From Leptospira ognonensis (lineage in GTDB: Bacteria > Spirochaetota > Leptospiria > Leptospirales > Leptospiraceae), in NCBI RefSeq assembly GCF_004770745.1, contig NZ_RQGD01000035.1, positions 248,001 to 312,000 of the forward strand: a stretch of 64,000 nt of DNA, given 5' to 3'. The translations under genes were made by a program, and so were the position numbers. Below, one piece after another: positions 58,829-64,000 of this stretch (position 1 is its first letter; every line of letters starts with the position of its first letter). A model generated the notes under the pieces. That model was not told where the DNA came from. It did no database searches and saw only the letters and a list, made by a program, of their open reading frames with translations.

Positions 58829-59617
58829 TTAATTTAAATGCACTCGATAATCTTCTTCCGATTTGAAAAGTGTACCTGCAAATGGGATTTGATCCGAAGA
58901 TAGCGTTTCTCCGGTGTGTAACAATACTTGAATCCAATCGAGAAGCTCGCTTGTGGAAGGTTTTTTACGCAAACTTTCGATTTTTCGAATCGTATAAAAC
59001 ATTGCGAGCGCCTTCTCCATCAACTCAGTGTTAATTCTGGGATAGTGGGCAAGTATGATTTCCTTCATCGCTTCCCGCTTGGGAAATTCGATATAGTGAA
59101 AGATACACCTTCGGAGAAATGCATCTGGAAGCTCCTTTTCGTTATTGGATGTGATGATGATCAGAGGACGTTCTTTTGCCGTGATCATCTCCTTTGTTTC
59201 GGGAATGAAAAATTCCATCTTGTCGAGTTCCAGTAGCAAATCATTTGGGAACTCAATATCCGCTTTGTCAATTTCGTCTATGAGAACAACGGATTTTTTT
59301 GGGTCTGCAAATGCCTCTCCCAGTGCCCCAAGCCGAATGTAATTTTTTACATCCCTGACTCTCAGCATGGCTTCCTCCTCGGGAAACCGAGAATCATTAA
59401 GACGTGCCACAGCGTCGTAAAAATAGAGACCTTCCTTAGCCAGGCTCGTCGATTTTACATGCCAACGAAATAAGGGCAATTTTCGTGCTTCTGCCACATA
59501 ATTGGCAAGCAAGGTCTTGCCAGTTCCCGGTTCCCCTTTGAGCAATAGGGGGCGCATTGTGATTTCTGCTACGTGTACGGCTTCTCGTAGCTCATCCGAA
59601 AGAATATAATCTGCCAT
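58829..59617 (-). CDS. MoxR-type AAA+ ATPase
   Basis: A 262-residue AAA+ ATPase of the MoxR/CoxD/NorQ group. It has Walker A KGEPGTGKTLLA (about 27-38), Walker B VVLIDEIDKAD (about 111-121), sensor 1 IITSNNEKELPDAFLRRC (about 154-171) with the arginine finger, and a C-terminal lid. The ribosome binding site GGAGG is very strong. It is the first gene of a two-gene unit with the VWA protein, divergent from a 640-residue spirochaete-type protein gene with 103 bases between. Confidence 0.92.
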   Translation of the reverse strand: MADYILSDELREAVHVAEITMRPLLLKGEPGTGKTLLANYVAEARKLPLFRWHVKSTSLAKEGLYFYDAVARLNDSRFPEEEAMLRVRDVKNYIRLGALGEAFADPKKSVVLIDEIDKADIEFPNDLLLELDKMEFFIPETKEMITAKERPLIIITSNNEKELPDAFLRRCIFHYIEFPKREAMKEIILAHYPRINTELMEKALAMFYTIRKIESLRKKPSTSELLDWIQVLLHTGETLSSDQIPFAGTLFKSEEDYRVHLN

Positions 59618-59720
59618 TTAAGACCTCCTCCCCAATATTATGGATTTTGCAGGGGAATCTATTAAAAATTGCTTTTTGAAACGAATCTAATTCTATTGAG
59701 TAGTAAACGGGTCAGGTAAA

Positions 59721-61643
59721 ATGCCAGAATTCGACAATACAAAAAGAGCCATTGGAGTCGGTAAATTAGACGATTCCGCTCGCAAGGATATGTTCAACAA
59801 ATTCGTAAGCGCCGGTGGAGAAATCATCAAAGAGAAACCGGATCCAAAGCCCGAAGAGAGTAAAAAGTCTAGACCTGATCCAAAGGTTCGCACAAGTACG
59901 GTATCCAGAGGAAGTTCAGACGAAGGACGTTCCCGTAACAGATCTGGAGGTGGCGGGGGCAGAGATGGCGATTCCCGTGGCGGCGAAAATAGGTCTTCAA
60001 ACGATGCCAAATTAGAATACGAGAAAGAAATTTCATCTTTTATGGCTCGCTTCTCTGTTAAATTAAAATGTTGGATGGGACGTGTGACTCCTTTCGGATC
60101 TGCCGACCTAAACCCAAGTTTTATGCATGAGTTTTCTACGAAGGCCAAACAAGCATTAATTGAATGCAATTACAGTGCTAACGAAATTCTAGCCAACCAA
60201 ACACACTCGCCGGCAGTTTCAGCAGCTCTTGATAAAATCAACCCACTCCTCGTGGAACTGATTGCCATGGCTCAAAAGTTGTACAATGGCCCAGAACTAA
60301 CAGACATTACCGAGCCAATTATGAGCGCTCCCGAATCTCCGGTCGCAATCGAGAGAGTCAAATCACAAATTTATTCACTGTTTAAACGGATGTACATACT
60401 CTATCCATACCAGGAGACACTTAAAAAATCATTCATCCAAGCTTACGACGAACTTCAAAAAGTAGAAAACAAACCATCGCTAATCTATGCCTCTAAGAAG
60501 AAAAAAATCATTTCTGAAATCGATACCCTGTATGATACTTTTTTTGAAAAATTATATCTAGTGGTAATACGAGCGGAAAATAAAAACATTCCGCTTATAT
60601 CTCGTTATATGGAAAGCCTTTTGGACATTCAGCCTGAAGAAAGACCTGGCTCACGCCGAACTGGAGAAAATGTCCCTGGAGGCATTGATCCAAAATTACA
60701 AGCAGAAGAAGAGAAAGCAAAGAAAGAAGAAGAAAAAGAAAATAAGAAAAATGCCGAAAAGGAAGAAGTAGTTCTAAGCAAGGAACAAGCTTATGGTTTA
60801 CGGCTAATGCAAATGTATTCCATTCCAAAATTGCGAAAGAAATTTGATCCTCGCAACGAAATGCATTTTGTTCCCGATGGGGATAAGGCTATGCTCTCTT
60901 ATTTATACTTCAAGGAATTTGATGATGAGTATTCCTTTGTTCTGACGACTAAAAAAATTGATATTAAACTTACACATGTGAACGGTGTTAAAGTTGACTA
61001 CCGTCAGAAAATGTTAGATATCTATGAATCCACCAGGTCCATTACCGATCAGCTTAAAATTTATTTAGATATATTAAGAGAACTAGAGAAACACAAAGCC
61101 AATCCTGGCGCAAATTATATTGAAGCTTCTAAAAAACTGACAGGCATAGACCAAAAGCGAACGGGCCAATCAAGAACCGTTCGAATGGTCATAAAAGAGT
61201 TTAATGTAAAAGTCAGAGATATCTTACTCGATCTCATTAAGGATATGAAATCCAAAAAGGAGATCATCGTCAATATGGACGATGTGATCTCTCTAGATGC
61301 AATGGAGGCCAAAAAGAGATTGAATAAGAAGCCGATCAAACAATGCATTATGGAATCTTATTGTTATGTGATGGCCCTCTCTGACAGAATTGAATCTGGC
61401 GACCTCTATGGTGGTCTTGTCGAATTGACTCCTGAGCAAATGAAGGAATCTTTCGGTATCGAAATGCAGACAACCCCTCCCGAAGGATCTGGATTGGATG
61501 ATGCAGGCCTTGGCAGTGAGCCTGCTCCTTCCGCAGCAAAATCCTCGCCCGTAACTGGGTCGAGTTCAGAAAATGCAAAAGATGAAATCGATGAGTTTGA
61601 GGATTTAGACGATGATGATCTTTCTTCAGGAAATCCTATTTAA
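59721..61643 (+). CDS. Large spirochaete-type protein with basic Gly/Ser-rich N-terminus
   Basis: A 640-residue soluble protein. Residues 1-35 (KRAIGVGKLDDSARKDMFNKFVSAGGEI, quoted in part) form a distinctive conserved-looking head. A disordered basic Gly/Ser/Arg region (about 40-95, SRNRSGGGGGRDGDSRGG) follows. Residues about 100-310 and 355-570 are helical; a Lys/Glu-rich charged linker separates them (about 318-350). The tail is acidic (EFEDLDDDDLSS). I believe related proteins occur across spirochaetes as an uncharacterised family, but cannot verify the name here. No signal peptide. Its stop overlaps the start of the nitrilase-like gene by one base. Confidence 0.75.
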   Translation: MPEFDNTKRAIGVGKLDDSARKDMFNKFVSAGGEIIKEKPDPKPEESKKSRPDPKVRTSTVSRGSSDEGRSRNRSGGGGGRDGDSRGGENRSSNDAKLEYEKEISSFMARFSVKLKCWMGRVTPFGSADLNPSFMHEFSTKAKQALIECNYSANEILANQTHSPAVSAALDKINPLLVELIAMAQKLYNGPELTDITEPIMSAPESPVAIERVKSQIYSLFKRMYILYPYQETLKKSFIQAYDELQKVENKPSLIYASKKKKIISEIDTLYDTFFEKLYLVVIRAENKNIPLISRYMESLLDIQPEERPGSRRTGENVPGGIDPKLQAEEEKAKKEEEKENKKNAEKEEVVLSKEQAYGLRLMQMYSIPKLRKKFDPRNEMHFVPDGDKAMLSYLYFKEFDDEYSFVLTTKKIDIKLTHVNGVKVDYRQKMLDIYESTRSITDQLKIYLDILRELEKHKANPGANYIEASKKLTGIDQKRTGQSRTVRMVIKEFNVKVRDILLDLIKDMKSKKEIIVNMDDVISLDAMEAKKRLNKKPIKQCIMESYCYVMALSDRIESGDLYGGLVELTPEQMKESFGIEMQTTPPEGSGLDDAGLGSEPAPSAAKSSPVTGSSSENAKDEIDEFEDLDDDDLSSGNPI

Positions 61644-62350
61644 TGCCAACTATCAAAATATCGGTCTATCAAAAAGACCTACATAAAAAATTCACTAAAG
61701 ACCAACTTGCTAAAATTGCGGCCCAGAGGGCAAATTTCCTATTATTGCCTGAAGGTTTTCCTCATTTTTTTCGAGCACAAACACCAAACGATGCCGCAAA
61801 ACACGAAAAAGAATACCAGGATCACCTTCTAGAAATTTCAGAAACCTACCAAGGTGTGATCATGGGCGGTTCTCATTATAGAAAAAACGCCGAAGGAAAA
61901 TTAGTATCCTCTTCTCCCATAGTGCAATCGCTTGTGCTTGTCGATTTTTATGATAAAAAGAATCCATCTTCCAAAGAGGCTGAAATCACAAAAGGAGAGA
62001 CCGAATCTATTTTTATCATGGGCGGACTTCGTTTTGGAATCCTTGTCGGTGAAGATATCAACGACACCCTGATCTGGAACCAATTCAAAACAGAGGGGCT
62101 GGAAGTCGTATTTCATCTTTCCTCAGAGGAAAGCGGAAGAACGTATGAGGAAGATTTGGATTTTTTCTCCAAGATATCGAAGGAGATGAAAATGCATATC
62201 ATTCGGGTTTGCGGAATCAGCGAGGGCAAACCTGGGCGAAGTCTTTACGCTTCGCCATCTGGTATCAATTGGAAGGTTGGGAAGTCAGAAGAAGATACAG
62301 AGGTTTTTAAAACACTTTCTGTAACCGTTAAAGAAAACTTTTTTCTTTAA
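61643..62350 (+). CDS. Nitrilase-superfamily-like protein lacking the catalytic cysteine
   Basis: A 235-residue protein with the carbon-nitrogen hydrolase plan. The glutamate is in [11 protein letters not shown] (about 33-43), the lysine in VDFYDKKNP (about 101-109). The nucleophile strand, normally ICYD, reads [15 protein letters not shown] (about 133-147): the cysteine is glycine. The family's following Gly-(A/L)-x-x-x-x-x-S strand is recognisable as LEVVFHLSS. The expected amidase activity should thus be lost, leaving a binding or structural role. Coupled by TAATG to the 640-residue protein; tail-to-tail with lspA with a four-base overlap. Confidence 0.75.
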   Translation: MPTIKISVYQKDLHKKFTKDQLAKIAAQRANFLLLPEGFPHFFRAQTPNDAAKHEKEYQDHLLEISETYQGVIMGGSHYRKNAEGKLVSSSPIVQSLVLVDFYDKKNPSSKEAEITKGETESIFIMGGLRFGILVGEDINDTLIWNQFKTEGLEVVFHLSSEESGRTYEEDLDFFSKISKEMKMHIIRVCGISEGKPGRSLYASPSGINWKVGKSEEDTEVFKTLSVTVKENFFL

Positions 62351-62913
62351 CTTCGACTACTCTCTTCTTCTTTCCAGTCCATGGTTAGCAGGAGTATCAC
62401 GATTCCGATGGATACACAAGAGTCTGCAACATTGAAGGCAGGCCAACGCTCGAATAATAAGAAATCAGGCCACTCGAAGTCCAAAAAATCCACCACGCCA
62501 ATAAATTCAATGCCTGGTCTTTCTGGACTGAATCCAAACCGAAAGCCTTCGCCCGGAATTTTTACAAAAAACTTATCAAAAAAATTCCCGAAGGCGCCAG
62601 CCATGACCAGGTTCCAACCCCAAGGATTTCCAAGTTCTGAATTGGTCCATCGGTAGAAGAATAAAAATATAATGGCAAATCCAGTGGCAAATAATGAAGG
62701 CAATGCGTTGTTTTGGAAAAGTCCAAAAACGAAACCTGTGTTAAAAGTGAGTGAAAGACGAAAAAAATCACCCAAGATCGGAATGCTTTCATACGCTTGC
62801 ATCTTTTGGATGATCACGAATTTACTGATGAGATCTAAGGCCAGACCGAATAGCACAAAGACTATGTAGGAAGGCTTATAAACGGAAAGAAATGGTTTCT
62901 CTGGAAATTTCAT
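62347..62913 (-). CDS. lspA: Lipoprotein signal peptidase II
   Basis: Aspartyl protease of the inner membrane that cleaves prolipoprotein signal peptides after lipid attachment. The 188 residues give four transmembrane helices. Conserved elements are [12 protein letters not shown] (about 23-34), [12 protein letters not shown] (about 54-65), the first catalytic-region block GNFFDKFF (about 108-115), VVDFLDF (about 138-144) and [11 protein letters not shown] (about 159-169). About 20 extra residues ([20 protein letters not shown]) are inserted between FFDKF and VVDF relative to the usual compact form. It follows the AarF kinase gene by 14 bases and would serve the many lipoproteins of the organism. 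Confidence 0.93.
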   Translation of the reverse strand: MKFPEKPFLSVYKPSYIVFVLFGLALDLISKFVIIQKMQAYESIPILGDFFRLSLTFNTGFVFGLFQNNALPSLFATGFAIIFLFFYRWTNSELGNPWGWNLVMAGAFGNFFDKFFVKIPGEGFRFGFSPERPGIEFIGVVDFLDFEWPDFLLFERWPAFNVADSCVSIGIVILLLTMDWKEEESSRS

Positions 62914-62927
62914 GATTCTTTTTTCTC

Positions 62928-64000
62928 TTATTTCTTATTTTGATACGACCAAGCAGCCCGGGCAAAGGACCAAAAAGCAATGCCTGCAAGAATATAAAAT
63001 AGCAAACTAGGTTCTTTCCAAGATTTTTCGGCATAATAAATTCCGAAATAGAAAAAAATAGAACCGAGAACACCATACGTAAATTGTTCTCTGAGAAGTA
63101 GTTGCTTGTTTCCGACCTTCTTATCCTCGGTCCACTGGAAAACAAATTCACCACGATTGAGTTGGTATAAAAATTCATAAAGTTCTTTGGGAAGAGAGAG
63201 GGAACTGGCTAAAATTTCTTCTCCCTCATCACGCCATCTTTTTCTGAGAGAACTGCCTTTTAAAACAATTTGGGAAAAAGGTTTTTCTGCATATTCAAAT
63301 AAGGAACGGTTAGGATCTAAGTAAGAAAAGTTGCCAAGAAGTAAAGCTAGGACTCGATGGAGGCTAAGAAAGTTTGGTGGAAGTTTTAAGGACTTAAACA
63401 GGAACTTCAAACTCACTTGAATCTCCTTTAAAAAACGAAGATCATCGCCTGGCTTTAAAGTATCCCAACCCAAATTCCGGAAATTTTTTGTAGTAAGCAG
63501 GATATGGTTTAATTTATCCATTGAATATTTTAAAATCTTACAAAGTTCTTCTTTTCCCAGATGATCATTCACGGCTCCCAATTCGTATAAAGTATCAGCC
63601 ATTAAATGGTAGTCCTTTCTCATGGCGCCAAGTAGTAATTTCTCAAGCAATCGAGTTTCATCACCTGAGATTTCCTGCACGGCTCCAAAATCAATAAAAC
63701 AAAGCTGACCAGATTCTAAAAAGATAAGATTTCCAGGATGCGGGTCTGCGTGAAAAAATCGAAATTCAAAAATCATTAAAAGATAGGCTCTGATCATCTT
63801 TTCTAGATAAGGATTCTTTTTCGCGATTAGCTCTTCCGGTTTAAAATCGTAGATTTTTTTTCCTTCTATGAACTCTGTTACAAGGATTGATTTTGTGCAA
63901 AATTCGGAGACTGGCTCTGGAAAAACAAAGTCTTTTTCTGCGATAAATGCTTGTTTGGTGCGTTTCAGATATCTTAATTCATTTCGTAAATCAAGTTCTG
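62928..64000 (-). CDS. AarF/UbiB-family (ABC1) kinase-like protein, N-terminus outside window
   Basis: The frame runs from the stop at 62928-62930 through the right edge, giving about 357 C-terminal residues. Seen in order: [18 protein letters not shown] (the ABC1 ExD segment), [25 protein letters not shown] (catalytic loop) and LCFIDFGAV (metal-binding DFG-like motif). The C-terminus has two transmembrane helices ([17 protein letters not shown] and [14 protein letters not shown]). Such proteins support quinone biosynthesis or lipid homeostasis through ATPase activity. The KxGQ motif lies beyond base 64000. Likely cotranscribed with lspA. Confidence 0.9.
   Translation of the reverse strand, partial: ELDLRNELRYLKRTKQAFIAEKDFVFPEPVSEFCTKSILVTEFIEGKKIYDFKPEELIAKKNPYLEKMIRAYLLMIFEFRFFHADPHPGNLIFLESGQLCFIDFGAVQEISGDETRLLEKLLLGAMRKDYHLMADTLYELGAVNDHLGKEELCKILKYSMDKLNHILLTTKNFRNLGWDTLKPGDDLRFLKEIQVSLKFLFKSLKLPPNFLSLHRVLALLLGNFSYLDPNRSLFEYAEKPFSQIVLKGSSLRKRWRDEGEEILASSLSLPKELYEFLYQLNRGEFVFQWTEDKKVGNKQLLLREQFTYGVLGSIFFYFGIYYAEKSWKEPSLLFYILAGIAFWSFARAAWSYQNKK

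Overview
This window looks like a core chromosomal segment of a Leptospira-type spirochaete. The inference rests on gene content: LptD-based outer-membrane biogenesis in a diderm, many short lipoproteins with relaxed lipoboxes, a b558-type SdhC with SdhAB, a vitamin B12-dependent class II ribonucleotide reductase, a large glycine/serine-rich protein of spirochaete character, and frequent TTG starts. The sequence is AT-rich. Codon use looks even throughout. I saw no transposase, integrase, phage gene, CRISPR array or rRNA operon.

Layout. 1-3050 (-): nrdJ, cut by the left edge. 3270-3345: tRNA-Asn, immediately followed by a secreted L,D-transpeptidase. 4017-4359 is non-coding. 4360-4866 (-): lipoprotein. 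5124-8499 (+): sdhCAB operon with a clear terminator. 8571-12237 (-): lepA, a PLP enzyme of the D-cysteine desulfhydrase/ACC deaminase type and a family 2 glycosyltransferase. 12365-19627 (+): a tightly packed run eno-ftsB/divIC-clpP-yheT-like hydrolase-tldD-tldE-DUF4416-lipoprotein. 19633-20747 (-): STAS protein and polyprenol/diacylglycerol kinase family protein. 20822-27838 (+): coiled-coil protein, SurA/PrsA-like lipoprotein, tandem-HTH regulator, NSS transporter with a 38-residue MetS-like partner, DinG-type helicase and an LPP20-like exported protein. 27801-29964 (-): TPR protein and asnS. 30019-35159 (+): folD, AXE1-like hydrolase, cysS, TrmH-type methyltransferase and a lipase-like lipoprotein. 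35142-43871 (-): an apparent operon lptD-wbaP-type transferase-gatC-gatA-hisF-SSS symporter.

The right third is rich in signalling and proteostasis: a receiver-histidine kinase protein with a degenerate ATPase domain, a UvrD-like helicase, a MORN lipoprotein, an M48 metalloprotease, an EAL-type c-di-GMP protein with degenerate receiver and GGDEF, a STAS protein, a TPR plus SpoIIE-phosphatase pair, a PrsW protease, a MoxR AAA plus VWA pair, a 640-residue spirochaete-type protein overlapping a nitrilase-like protein that lacks its catalytic cysteine, lspA, and the C-terminal part of an AarF/UbiB kinase cut by the right edge.

Working together: SdhCAB feeds the quinone pool; AsnRS with tRNA-Asn makes Asn-tRNA directly, leaving GatCA(B) probably for Gln-tRNA; LptD, the sugar-phosphate transferase and the GT2 enzyme serve the envelope; LspA matures the many lipoproteins; the SpoIIE phosphatase and the STAS proteins are parts of a partner-switching pathway whose kinase is not in view. 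Several proteins keep a family fold but lose a catalytic residue (nitrilase-like, AXE1-like, GGDEF, histidine kinase ATPase, DinG iron-sulphur site). These are the best leads here. I did not find a convincing, wholly new multi-gene system.
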